From: Nocardia albiluteola
GTDB taxonomy: Bacteria > Actinomycetota > Actinomycetes > Mycobacteriales > Mycobacteriaceae
DNA length: 64,000 nucleotides
Assembly (NCBI RefSeq): GCF_018860155.1
Contig: NZ_JAHKNI010000017.1
Location: 62,001-126,000 of the forward strand
Direction: 5' to 3'
Shown piece by piece: positions 34,169 through 42,517 of this stretch. Within the stretch, counting starts at the first letter, position 1, and each line of letters opens with the position of its first letter. The position numbers were made by a program, and so were the translations under genes. The notes under the pieces were generated by a model, which saw only the letters and a program-made list of their open reading frames with translations, made no database searches and had not been told where the DNA came from.

Positions 34169-34414
34169 TTGTCCTCGATATCCTCACCCGCGTCCGCCGA
34201 CTACTTTTCGGCGATTCTGCACTGGGCGAAGGAGTGTGGCGACCAGCAGCGTGCGGCCCGGCGCATCATCGGTGTGCCGACGGTGGCGCACCCCGTGGAG
34301 CCCGCGATGTCGGCATGGCTCCGGGATCACCATGCCGACACGGCCGACCTGTTGGCCTGCGAGGCAACCGTCTTCGAGTGGCCGGTGTCCGCGATGGACC
34401 GAATATGGCGCTGA
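34169..34414 (+). CDS. Hypothetical protein or gene fragment
   Basis: A frame of 81 codons (TTG start) with a protein-like sequence including SADYFSAILHWAKECGDQQ and PAMSAWLRDHHADTADLLAC. No ATG or GTG and no ribosome site are visible, so it may be the 3' end of a degraded gene. I do not recognise a family. Confidence 0.3.
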   Translation: MSSISSPASADYFSAILHWAKECGDQQRAARRIIGVPTVAHPVEPAMSAWLRDHHADTADLLACEATVFEWPVSAMDRIWR

Positions 34415-34568
34415 TCGACGAAAACATTGCGTTCCGGGGGTAGTAGGCAGAACCTCAACGGCTTCAGCGTCGCTGGTCGGCCGCCCGGCCGCTCGGCGAG
34501 TATTTGGCCGCACAGTCCTCGGAATGACGGCCGCTGTCGCCGCGGTTCGGAGTACACCAGGTCGTCGG

Positions 34569-35102
34569 CTAGCTCCTGTGCGCGCGTAGGCCGTCGAGTA
34601 TCACGCGGGTCAGGTGGTCGTCGGAGCGGGCGCCGCAACGGCAGACCGCTGCGTTGAGTACCCGCACCACCTCCGTCGGCGGCACGTCGGCGCGCAGGTC
34701 GCCCTGGCGCTGTGCGTCCGCTGCGACCTCGGTGATCAGCGCGGTGACCTCGGCCTCCAACTCGGGTAATTCGGGGCGTTCCGGTTCGCCGGTGATCAGG
34801 GACTTGGTCAGCGACAGCGGCAGGGTTACGCAGTGATCCACGATCCGCAGCAGTGCGTCCCACGCCGGAGTCCGGCCGACCTCCGCGCGCGTGGCCTCCA
34901 CCAGTTCACGCAGCGAGTCGACCGCGATGTCCTCCAGGAGGGCGCGCCGATCCGGGAAGTGCCGGTACAGCGTGCCGACGCCGACCCCCGCCTCGCGTGC
35001 GATCTCCTCCATCGAGACGACCTCGCCCCGCTCACCGGCCAGCCGGAGGGCGGCGCTCGTGATCGCCGAACGATTGCGCTGCGCGTCCGCCCGCACCTGC
35101 AC
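34569..35102 (-). CDS. TetR-family transcriptional regulator
   Basis: 177 aa. The DNA-binding domain (about 8-55) reads RSAITSAALRLAGERG then SMEEIAREAGVGVGTLYRHFPDRRALLEDI, a standard TetR helix-turn-helix. The C-terminal ligand domain is short. It is divergent from the oxidoreductase gene at 35181 and should control it through the direct repeats at 35110-35171. Confidence 0.9.
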   Translation of the reverse strand: MQVRADAQRNRSAITSAALRLAGERGEVVSMEEIAREAGVGVGTLYRHFPDRRALLEDIAVDSLRELVEATRAEVGRTPAWDALLRIVDHCVTLPLSLTKSLITGEPERPELPELEAEVTALITEVAADAQRQGDLRADVPPTEVVRVLNAAVCRCGARSDDHLTRVILDGLRAHRS

Positions 35103-35109
35103 CTCCCAT

Positions 35110-35171
35110 GAAGCGGAACTTCTAATTCACCTTATGCTACCTTCGCAGAAGCGGAATATTGAATTCACCTT
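35110..35171. promoter_or_regulatory. Repeated operator between TetR and oxidoreductase genes
   Basis: A 24-bp element occurs twice in the same direction, at 35110-35133 and 35148-35171, 38 bp apart. Both begin GAAGCGGAA and end AATTCACCTT. The first contains a small palindrome GAAG-CGGAA-CTTC. The second copy overlaps the approach to the oxidoreductase ribosome site. Confidence 0.6.
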
Positions 35172-35180
35172 GGAGGAACA

Positions 35181-36035
35181 ATGCGGATCGGTCTGTACGT
35201 CGCGGATCAGAGTGGTGTCCCGGCCCAGCTCGCGCAGGCTCGCGCGGCGGCCGAACACGGTCTGGCCAGCGCGTTCTTCAATCAGGTCCTGGCCTCGGAT
35301 CCGCTCACCGTCGCGGCGCTCGCGGGGGAGGCGGCGCCGGGGATCGAGCTGGGAACCGCCATCGCGCACACGTATCCGCGTCACCCGATCTCGCTCGCCG
35401 GGCAGGCGCTCACGGTCGCGGCGGCCACCGGCAACCGGTTCACCCTCGGCGTCGGGCCGAGCCACAAGCAGTTCATCGAGGGCGTGTACGGACTGTCCTA
35501 CGACCGGCCCGCGCACCACACGCGCGAGTACCTGACCGCGTTGCGCGCCGAACTCTCAGGCGCCGGCCACGTCCGGGTGCCCGGCGCGCAGCCGCCGCCG
35601 GTGTTGCTGTCCGCGCTCGGCCCGGTGATGCTCCGCATCGCGGGCGAACTGGCCGACGGCACGGTCACGGTGTGGGCAACCCCGGCGACGATCGCCGGCC
35701 ACATCCGGCCGCATATCGATGCCGTGGCGAAGGATCCGCGCGTCGTGGCGTCGGTGATGCTGAGCGTGACCGTCAGGCCGGACGCCGTGCGCGACGAGGT
35801 CGCCGGCGTGCTCGGCTTCGCGTCGGACCTCGCCAGCTACCGAACGCTCCTGGACCGTCAGGGACAGAGCAATGTCGTGGAGACCGTGGTCGCCGGGGAC
35901 GAGGACACCGTCGCCGCCGCGGTCCGTGCCTACGCGGACGCGGGCGCGACCGACGTGCTGATCAGCCCTGTCGGCGACGATGACGAGAAGGCCAGGACAC
36001 TGAAACTGGCAGGGGAACTGGCCCGCTCCCTGTAG
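35181..36035 (+). CDS. LLM-class (luciferase-like, F420-dependent type) oxidoreductase
   Basis: 284 aa TIM-barrel protein. The start MRIGLYVADQSG, the GIELGTAIAHTYPRHPISLAGQALTVAAATGNRFTLGVGPSH segment (about 54-95) and RPAHHTREYLTALR match the TIGR03564-type F420-dependent group. ATG 35181 has GGAGGAA upstream. Substrate unknown; such enzymes often reduce enones or xenobiotics in Mycobacteriales. Controlled by the divergent TetR protein. Confidence 0.85.
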   Translation: MRIGLYVADQSGVPAQLAQARAAAEHGLASAFFNQVLASDPLTVAALAGEAAPGIELGTAIAHTYPRHPISLAGQALTVAAATGNRFTLGVGPSHKQFIEGVYGLSYDRPAHHTREYLTALRAELSGAGHVRVPGAQPPPVLLSALGPVMLRIAGELADGTVTVWATPATIAGHIRPHIDAVAKDPRVVASVMLSVTVRPDAVRDEVAGVLGFASDLASYRTLLDRQGQSNVVETVVAGDEDTVAAAVRAYADAGATDVLISPVGDDDEKARTLKLAGELARSL

Positions 36036-36078
36036 GGGCTGCTTGCGCGGCCCTGCTACGTTCGGCGAACACCACGCC

Positions 36079-37032
36079 TCAGCGCGTAGCGGTCCGGAAA
36101 CGGGCGCGGTAGGCGGACGGGGTGACGCCGAGGTGGCGTAGGAACGCGCGGCGCAGGGATTCGTCGCTGCCCAGGCCCGAACGCTGGGCGGCCGCGCTCA
36201 CCGATGCGCCGGATTCGAGCATTGCCTGGGCCGCCTCCACCCGCGCGGATTCCACGAATGTTGCCGGGGTGGTGTCGAATTCGTCGCGGAACAGTCGGGT
36301 CAGGTGGCGCACGCTCAGGTGGGCGCGGTCGGCCAGCAGCGGGAGCGAGTGGTCGGCGGCCGGGTCCGCCAGGATCGAATCGAGCACCGCGCGCAGGTCG
36401 TCGCGGCGCGGGCGCCGGGTGCGGGTGGCAACGGAGAACTGGGACTGGCCGCCGGGACGCTGCAGGAACACCACCAGGTCGCGGGCCACTTCCCGGGCCA
36501 GTTCGGGGCCCTCGTCCTCCTCGACCAGGGCCAGCGCCAGGTCCAGGCCCGCGCTCACACCCGCCGAGGTGACGATGTGGCCGTCGCGAACGTAGATCGC
36601 ATCCGGTTCCACGGTGGCCGAGGGGTAGGCCCGTGCCAGCCGCGCGGTGTGCCGCCAGTGCGTGGTGACCCGGCGGCCGTCCAGCAGCCCGGTCTGGGCG
36701 AGTGCGAAGGCGCCCGTACAGACCGAGGCCATCCGCCGCGCCGACCTGCCCGCGGTGATGGCCGTCAAGAGCTCCGGTGCGGCGGGTGTGAACGGGAGAT
36801 GCGGCGCGCCGGGCACGATCACCGTGTGTGGCCGCGCCAGCTCCCTGTATGACGCCTCGGCCAGGAGTCGTGTGCCCGACGCCGTGGTCACCGGGCCCCC
36901 GTCCGGCGAGAACAGGACCGGCTCGTACCGCCCGCCGAGCGTGTTCGCGGTGGCGAACACCTCCAGCACCGCCGTCGTATCCAGGAGCCGCACCCCGTCG
37001 AACGCCAGCACCGCGACCCTTCTGCCACCCAT
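36079..37032 (-). CDS. GlxA/FtrA-family regulator (DJ-1/PfpI domain + AraC HTH)
   Basis: 317 aa. Residues about 5-180 form a class I glutamine amidotransferase-like domain with the nucleophile-elbow segment ASVCTGAFALAQTGLLDGRRVTTHW (about 101-125). Residues about 205-310 are the AraC domain with two helix-turn-helix units (HLSVRHLTRLFRDEFDTTPATFV and SDESLRRAFLRHLGVTPSAYRARF). It is divergent from the gene at 37127, the likely target. Confidence 0.88.
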   Translation of the reverse strand: MGGRRVAVLAFDGVRLLDTTAVLEVFATANTLGGRYEPVLFSPDGGPVTTASGTRLLAEASYRELARPHTVIVPGAPHLPFTPAAPELLTAITAGRSARRMASVCTGAFALAQTGLLDGRRVTTHWRHTARLARAYPSATVEPDAIYVRDGHIVTSAGVSAGLDLALALVEEDEGPELAREVARDLVVFLQRPGGQSQFSVATRTRRPRRDDLRAVLDSILADPAADHSLPLLADRAHLSVRHLTRLFRDEFDTTPATFVESARVEAAQAMLESGASVSAAAQRSGLGSDESLRRAFLRHLGVTPSAYRARFRTATR

Positions 37033-37126
37033 CCCGCCAGGCTAGCAGTGCAGCATGGCCAGATCTGTGGCATTTCTGTCCGAATGGACATGGCGTCGAC
37101 CCGCCGATCGCGACAATGCTCGAGGC

Positions 37127-37606
37127 ATGACACAACTTGATGCACCAACCCTCCGCCCGCCCCTGCCGCCCTTCATCGACGAGGCCGCCGCACGCGCCAA
37201 GGTGCAGGCGGCCGAGGACGCCTGGAACACCCGCGACCCGCAGCGGGTGGCGCTGGCCTACACACCGGATTCGGTGTGGCGCAACCGCGACGAGTTCGTC
37301 ACCGGCCGCGAGGAAATCGTCGCCTTCCTCACCCGCAAGTGGGACCGGGAACTCGATTACGCGCTGCGCAAGGAACTCTGGGGCTTCCGCGGCCACCGCA
37401 TGGCCGTCCGATTCCAGTACGAATGGCACGACACCACCGGCCAGCACTGGCGCAGCTACGGCAACGAACTCTGGGAATTCGACGACACCGGCCTGATGCG
37501 CCGTCGCGAAGCCAGCATCAACGACCTCCGCATCGACGCGGCCGACCGCCGTATCCACGGCCCCCGGTCCGAGGCGGATCGCGATGCGCCCCTGCCGATT
37601 CGGTAG
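37127..37606 (+). CDS. DUF1348 / SnoaL-like nuclear transport factor 2 family protein
   Basis: 159 aa. The pattern DEAAARAKVQAAEDAWNTRDPQRVALAYTPDSVWRNRDEF, KWDRELDYALRKELWGF, and GNELWEFDDTGLMRRREASIND is that of the DUF1348 family with a cone-shaped NTF2 fold. Biochemical role unknown; the neighbouring GlxA-type regulator suggests inducible expression. ATG 37127 is favoured; the upstream extension lies in the divergent promoter. Confidence 0.85.
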   Translation: MTQLDAPTLRPPLPPFIDEAAARAKVQAAEDAWNTRDPQRVALAYTPDSVWRNRDEFVTGREEIVAFLTRKWDRELDYALRKELWGFRGHRMAVRFQYEWHDTTGQHWRSYGNELWEFDDTGLMRRREASINDLRIDAADRRIHGPRSEADRDAPLPIR

Positions 37607-37651
37607 GTCAGCCACAAAATCCGGCCGGGCCGCCGCCCGCGCTCGCCGAGA

Positions 37652-37870
37652 TCAGAGCAGCAGCGCGATGAGGCCCAACAGCGCACACATGAGGACGAGG
37701 ACGACCAACTGGATTCCGGTCCTGAATGCGAGCCAGTCCGAACGCCACAGGCGTCTGGCCACCAGTGCGGTCTCGAGACGTCTTCTCAGAGGAGGCAGGC
37801 GGTAGATGAATTGCAACACCGTCATCAGCAGAATGTCCAGAACCGCTAGTGCCAGGAGAACGTTCGTCAT
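37652..37870 (-). CDS. Small two-helix membrane protein
   Basis: 72 aa from ATG 37870 (an in-frame ATG at 37912 adds 14 residues). Hydrophobic segments at about 2-20 and 48-71 flank a basic loop (YRLPPLRRRLETALVARRLW). No family recognised. Confidence 0.6.
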   Translation of the reverse strand: MTNVLLALAVLDILLMTVLQFIYRLPPLRRRLETALVARRLWRSDWLAFRTGIQLVVLVLMCALLGLIALLL

Positions 37871-37986
37871 TCCGCCCCAGCCTCTCCGCTCGGCAATGAA
37901 TTGCCGTGTCACTCATATGGATCGGAAGCGACGTTACCGGCTCGGAGGCGGGACGGCAGTTCTGGGATGTTCGGATGAACTGCCCG

Positions 37987-39564
37987 TCAGGTGTTTCGGG
38001 CCGGCTCGGCCCGGTTGCCGCGATGCAGGGCCGCGTCGACCGCGGCGAAGGCCGCCGCGACCAGGATCAGGATGGCCGAGACCAGCAGCGCCACATCGAG
38101 TCCGTGGTGGAAGGCGGTCTTTCCGGTGTTGAGGACGTCGGAGACCTTCGACAGGTATTTGAGGTAGGGGGTGAGGTCGACGCCCTGGGGGATGCGGCCG
38201 CGTTCGACGGCGTCGATGGCGTTGGGCTGCAGGGGAGATGGGAGGCCGAGCTGGTTCATGCGGGTGGTGAGGTCGGCGGTGAGGACCGAATTCACCAGGG
38301 CGCCCAGGACCGCCACGCCGACGGCCGAGCCGACCTGGCGCATCGTGTTGGTGACGGCGGCGGCCATGCCCGAGTGCTCGGCGGGGACGCCGGACATCAC
38401 GGCGGAGGTCAGCGGTACCACCGCGATGCCGAATCCGAAGCCCGCCACCGCCATTGCGGCCGACAGCGTGCCGTCGTGCAGGGTTCCGGCAAGTTCGTAG
38501 CGGGTCAGCAGGATGCCGGCGGCGCCGACCACACAGCCGGCGATCATGAGCATGCGCGCGCCGTAGCGGGCCACCCACAGTCCCGCGATCAGCGAGCCGA
38601 CGATGATGGCCACGGCCATGGGGGCGAAGACCCCGGCCGTGTGCGCGGCCGTGTACGACCGCATCACCTGCAGATACAGCGCGGTGAAGAAGAAGATCGA
38701 GAAGACACCGAAGTAAACGGCGAACGCGACCACCAGCGCTCCTCGCACGGCCGGCGGGCGCAGGTAGCGGAAGTCGAGCAGCGGTGCGGCCGAACGGGTT
38801 TCGACCACGAAGAACGCGATGAAGGCCACGCCGCCGAGCACGAACAGCCCGATCACCGAAGGCGCGCCGTACCCCCGGTCCTCGCCGGAGGTGGCCGCGT
38901 AGATCACCGCCCCGAGCGCGAGCGCCCCGAGCACGATTCCGGCCCAGTCGATCGGTTCCGGCCGCGGATCCGAGCTCTCCGGAACGGACCACAGCGCGGC
39001 GACCAGCGCCACGGCCCCGATGATCAGGTTGAACCAGAAGATCGAACGCCACCCGTAGACGTGGACCAGTTCGCCGCCCAGCACCGGCCCGGCCGCCAGC
39101 GCCAGCCCGGACACCGCCGCCCAGACGCCCAGCGCCCGGGCCCGCGCCCGCTCATCGGGGAAGATGTGCCGCAGCACGGACAGCGTGCCTGGCTCCGAGG
39201 CCGCCGCGCCCAGGCCCATGATCGCGCGCCCCGCGATGAGGACCGCCACGCTGTCGGCCAGCGCCGCGACGACCGAGCCGGCGCAGAAGACCACCAGCCC
39301 GGCGATCATGACCTTCTTGCGACCCCACCGGTCGCCGAGCGAGCCGCCCGCCAGCATGAGCCCGGCGAAGACCAGCGTGTAGGCGTTCACCACCCACTGC
39401 AGCAGCATCACGTCGGTGCTGAGCTCGTGCCGGATATCGCCCAGCGCGACACTGACGACCGTCGTGTCGAGGAAGGTCACGAACAGCACGGCGGTCACCG
39501 ACACCAGTGCGATGATCGGCCGTTTCGCTGTGCTCGGTGCGTACTCCGTTGGCGCCACGGGCAC
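37987..39564 (-). CDS. MFS multidrug efflux transporter (DHA2/EmrB-QacA type)
   Basis: 525 aa with about 14 membrane segments. TM1 carries LFVTFLDTTVVSVAL (motif D1 with Asp), loop 2-3 is GGSLGDRWGRKKVM (motif A) and TM5 ends with motif C-like GPVLGGELVHVYGWRSIFWFN. Proton-driven drug export is the normal role. It is divergent from the SMR pump gene, so two efflux systems share this locus. Confidence 0.9.
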   Translation of the reverse strand: MPVAPTEYAPSTAKRPIIALVSVTAVLFVTFLDTTVVSVALGDIRHELSTDVMLLQWVVNAYTLVFAGLMLAGGSLGDRWGRKKVMIAGLVVFCAGSVVAALADSVAVLIAGRAIMGLGAAASEPGTLSVLRHIFPDERARARALGVWAAVSGLALAAGPVLGGELVHVYGWRSIFWFNLIIGAVALVAALWSVPESSDPRPEPIDWAGIVLGALALGAVIYAATSGEDRGYGAPSVIGLFVLGGVAFIAFFVVETRSAAPLLDFRYLRPPAVRGALVVAFAVYFGVFSIFFFTALYLQVMRSYTAAHTAGVFAPMAVAIIVGSLIAGLWVARYGARMLMIAGCVVGAAGILLTRYELAGTLHDGTLSAAMAVAGFGFGIAVVPLTSAVMSGVPAEHSGMAAAVTNTMRQVGSAVGVAVLGALVNSVLTADLTTRMNQLGLPSPLQPNAIDAVERGRIPQGVDLTPYLKYLSKVSDVLNTGKTAFHHGLDVALLVSAILILVAAAFAAVDAALHRGNRAEPARNT

Positions 39565-39687
39565 AGGTTACTGGTCCCGGCCCGCAAACACTGCCTTGGA
39601 GTGAACATTCCGATTGATACACGATGAACGTCCGGCCGCCGGCCGGAACGCTGGGGGGTAGCCGGGCCCGGTCGTTATTGTGCGGCA

Positions 39688-40011
39688 ATGACCTTTCTGC
39701 TGCTTGGGCTCGCGATAGTGTCCGAAATTTCCGCTACGGTGTCGTTGCGCTTGTCCCAGGGATTCAGCAAGCTGGTGCCCTCGATCATCGTGGTCGTGGG
39801 ATATGGGGCGTCGTTCGTCTTGCTCTCGCAGGCGCTGAAGCGGGGGATGCCCCTCGGCGTGGCCTACGGGGTGTGGTCGGCGATCGGGGTGGCGGCGGTG
39901 GCGGCGATCGGTGCGCTGTTCCTGAACGAGAGCCTGTCGCTGGTTCAGGTGGGTGGCATCGGGCTGGTGATAGTTGGGGTGCTGGCGCTCGAACTCGGTG
40001 GAGCGCACTGA
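39688..40011 (+). CDS. Small multidrug resistance (SMR) transporter
   Basis: 107 aa, four membrane helices. The essential membrane glutamate is E13 in LAIVSEIS (E14 of EmrE), and YGVWSAIGV in TM3 is the SMR signature. Works as an antiparallel dimer exporting quaternary cations in exchange for protons. Confidence 0.92.
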   Translation: MTFLLLGLAIVSEISATVSLRLSQGFSKLVPSIIVVVGYGASFVLLSQALKRGMPLGVAYGVWSAIGVAAVAAIGALFLNESLSLVQVGGIGLVIVGVLALELGGAH

Positions 40012-40066
40012 GTACGCCCCGGGTGGCCACCGGACAGGTGACTACCGGACCACTCGTGCGGGCGGC

Positions 40067-40750
40067 TCAGCCGACGGCGACCGCCTCCGGCTCGAGCCCC
40101 TCATCGGCCCGCGTCACGGTGTCTCGCTCGCTGGTCAGGTCCAGCGACCGGCAGACGAGCAGATACACACCGGCCGCCACCGCCAGCCCGATCGGCATCA
40201 TGGCTGCGAAGCCCACGCCGTAGGCCGGCAGCCCGCGCCAGTTCCAGCGGTGGTAGATGCCGCGCGGATTGACGATCTCCCGGATCGAATAGTGGCCGCG
40301 CCGAACGACATAGAAGTCGACGAGGTTGATCGCGGTCCACGGCGTGAACAGGTAGCCCAGCACCAGCAGGAAGTTCACCCCAACCGTCGGCGGCAGGTAC
40401 CGTCAATAGTCTGAGACGTAGATCGACCAGGACAGCTGATACACCGCCGCGGTGAAAAACTGAATCAGGAAGAGGGTCAACGCGAAATGGTGCAGATTCA
40501 GCTGTTCGGCGGTGAACGGCGACACCACCAGGATGCCGACGCTGAATATCAGCAGCGCCGCGATCATCACCGCGGTCAGCCAGCGCTGCGCCCGGTGGAT
40601 GAAGTCGTAGCCGACGATCGCCAGCACGATGCCGATTGCGGCGTAGCCGAGCGCGACCACCCACACCAGCAGCGCGCCCAGGAAGCCGAATTGCGGCCGG
40701 GACTGCACCATTTGGGGCAGGCCCAGCTGCGGGCCCTGGGTGGAGTGCAG
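40067..40750 (-). pseudogene. NCS1 purine/cytosine permease, truncated with in-frame stop
   Basis: The minus-strand frame from about 40750 reads QGPQLGLPQMVQSRPQFG... as in NCS1 permeases, up to SIYVSDY. A TGA at 40403-40405 then interrupts the conserved DYSRYLP motif exactly at the serine (TCA to TGA), and the same frame continues with RYLPPTVGVNF to the normal C-terminus at 40067. The N-terminal hundred or so residues with the first membrane helices are missing upstream of 40750. Both defects make it non-functional. An intact relative lies at 46097. Confidence 0.85.
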
Positions 40751-40768
40751 CTGCCGCGGGTCGGCGAG

Positions 40769-40891
40769 ATGCGCGACAAGTGGTCGGTGTGGATGCAGTA
40801 CGTCACCACGACGGTCATGCGCGAGGTCCTCATCGGTTTCGTCCGCGATGAGCTCCTGGTGGCACGAGACCGGCGGGACGTGCTGGCATGA
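40769..40891 (+). pseudogene. C-terminal remnant (or 40-aa gene) before the Nudix gene
   Basis: An open frame with the protein-like sequence MRDKWSVWMQYVTTTVMREV continuing to DRRDVLA ends in a TGA that overlaps the Nudix start (ATGA at 40888). It begins only 19 bp from where the NCS1 gene is broken off, so it is most simply the surviving 3' end of a gene that was divergent from the permease. It could still be translated from ATG 40769. Confidence 0.5.
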
Positions 40892-41490
40892 CGAAATCGA
40901 CTGTTGCCGAGAGCATCCGGCGCAACATCGCCGATTTCTCCCGCGTCGCGGCCGAAGGCGGCCGGGCCGCGGCCGTGGTGATCTGCGTGATCGACGACCC
41001 GGCCGAGCCGCATCTGCTGATGATCCGCCGCGCGTTCCGCGGCATGAACGGCGGCCAATGGGCGCTTCCCGGCGGGAAGATCGATCCCGGCGAGACCGCG
41101 GAGGCGGCGGGGCGGCGCGAGGTGAGTGAGGAGATCGGCCTGGAGCTCGGAGAGTCCGAAATCGTCGGCGCCCTGGACGATTTCGTCACCGATTCCGGAT
41201 TCGTCATGACCCCGTTCATCGCCGTGACCCCCGCCCCCGTGCAGCCGCGCCGCAATCCGGCCGAGGTCGACTCGATCCACCGGATCCCGCTGGCCCGCCT
41301 GGTCCAGGACGATCTGCCGCGCTGGACGCCGGCCCCCTCGGGCCCACCCCTGCTGCAAATGCCCCTGCGCCGCAACATGATCGTGCATGCCCCCACCGGC
41401 GCCATTCTCTACCAATTCCGCGAGGTGGCCCTGCTGGGCCGCGACACCCGTGTGGCCGACCTGCGCCAGCCCGAATTCACCCGCGAATGA
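40888..41490 (+). CDS. Nudix hydrolase
   Basis: 200 aa. The Nudix box GGKIDPGETAEAAGRREVSEEIGLEL (about 57-82, with REVSEE) is complete. The N-terminal strand is AVVICVIDDPAEPHLLMIRRA. The later HRIPLARLVQDDLPRW region resembles CoA-type pyrophosphatases. Substrate not determinable. Start ATG overlaps the stop of the preceding remnant. Confidence 0.88.
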   Translation: MTKSTVAESIRRNIADFSRVAAEGGRAAAVVICVIDDPAEPHLLMIRRAFRGMNGGQWALPGGKIDPGETAEAAGRREVSEEIGLELGESEIVGALDDFVTDSGFVMTPFIAVTPAPVQPRRNPAEVDSIHRIPLARLVQDDLPRWTPAPSGPPLLQMPLRRNMIVHAPTGAILYQFREVALLGRDTRVADLRQPEFTRE

Positions 41491-41619
41491 GCCTCGGCCG
41501 CGCAGGTCTCGGTCACCGTTGATGATCTTCGCGATTCGGACCCGGGCGTGACCGGTGAACGTTAACATCGGGCGGGCGGACCGGACGTCCGCTCAGTCGA
41601 TGTTGACGGGGTGATCGCC

Positions 41620-42381
41620 ATGCCTGCCGTGGTCCTGGAAGCCGAGGGGCTGGTCAAACGCTACGGGGGCGTGGAGGCGCTGCGGGGGGCGAACTTTCGG
41701 GTGTTCGAGGGTGAGGTCGTCGCGCTCATCGGAGACAACGGCGCCGGTAAATCGACGCTCGTGAAGTGCCTGTCCGGGGCCGAACAACCCGACGGCGGGC
41801 GCATTCTGCTCGATGGCGAGCCCGTGCGCCTGACCTCGCCGACCGAGGCGCGCAGGCTCGGGGTCGAGACGGTGTATCAGGATCTGGCCGTGGCCCCCGA
41901 CCTGGATCCGGCCGCGAATCTCTTCCTGGGCCGGGAACTGTTCCGCCGCGGCATCGCCGGGCGCCTGGGCATGCTCGATCGCAAGTCGATGAAAACGCAG
42001 GCGACCGAGCACTTCCAGCGCCTCGGCGTGGTCCTGCCCCGGGCGGACGTGCCGATCGGGGCGCTCTCGGGTGGGCAGCGCCAGACCGTCGCGGTGGCGC
42101 GGGCGGTGATGTGGGCCAGCAAGGTCGTGTTCATGGACGAGCCGACCGCCGCGCTGGGCGTCATACAGCGCGAACGCGTGCTGGAGGTCATCCGCCGGGT
42201 GCGCGATCAGGGCATCGCGGTCGTGCTGATCAGTCACAACATGCCCGAGGTGCTGTCGGTGGCAGACCGGATCGAGGTGCTGCGGCTGGGAAGGCGCGTG
42301 GCGCGCTTCGAATCCGGCGCCACCCTCGAGCAGTTGGTCGGCGCCATGACCGGGGCCCTGAACACCGAGGATGCGGCATGA
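41620..42381 (+). CDS. ABC sugar transporter ATP-binding protein (single domain)
   Basis: 253 aa (256 from GTG 41611). Walker A GDNGAGKST (about 37-45), signature LSGGQRQTVAVARAVMW (about 149-165), Walker B KVVFMDEPTAALG (about 168-180), and the H-loop HNMPEV. The single-domain form matches the FrcA/XylG-like branch. Order ATPase, permease, binding protein defines the second carbohydrate importer of the window. Its stop overlaps a junction repeat (ATGA at 42378). Confidence 0.9.
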   Translation: MPAVVLEAEGLVKRYGGVEALRGANFRVFEGEVVALIGDNGAGKSTLVKCLSGAEQPDGGRILLDGEPVRLTSPTEARRLGVETVYQDLAVAPDLDPAANLFLGRELFRRGIAGRLGMLDRKSMKTQATEHFQRLGVVLPRADVPIGALSGGQRQTVAVARAVMWASKVVFMDEPTAALGVIQRERVLEVIRRVRDQGIAVVLISHNMPEVLSVADRIEVLRLGRRVARFESGATLEQLVGAMTGALNTEDAA

Positions 42382-42517
42382 GCGGAGCGAATCGATGGCA
42401 CAGCGCGTATCGCGCATGCCGGAGCCGAGCGTCAGCGAGGTGCAGGCATGAGCGGAGCGAATCAATGACACAGCGTGCATCGCGCATGCCGGACCCGAGC
42501 GCCGGCGAGGTGGAGGC
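42378..42517 (+). repeat. Junction repeat array (2 x 70 bp) between ABC ATPase and permease genes
   Basis: Two 70-bp units, 42378-42447 and 42448-42517. The first starts on the ATGA at the ATPase stop and the last ends on the ATGA that starts the permease at 42518. One 70-bp unit would not bring the frame to the next start, but two do: the frame from 42378 runs through both units as one 47-codon mini-gene and stops at 42521, overlapping the permease ATG. Front (GAGCGGAGCGAAT) and tail (CCGAGCG...GCGAGGTG) blocks match the other loci. Confidence 0.82.
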
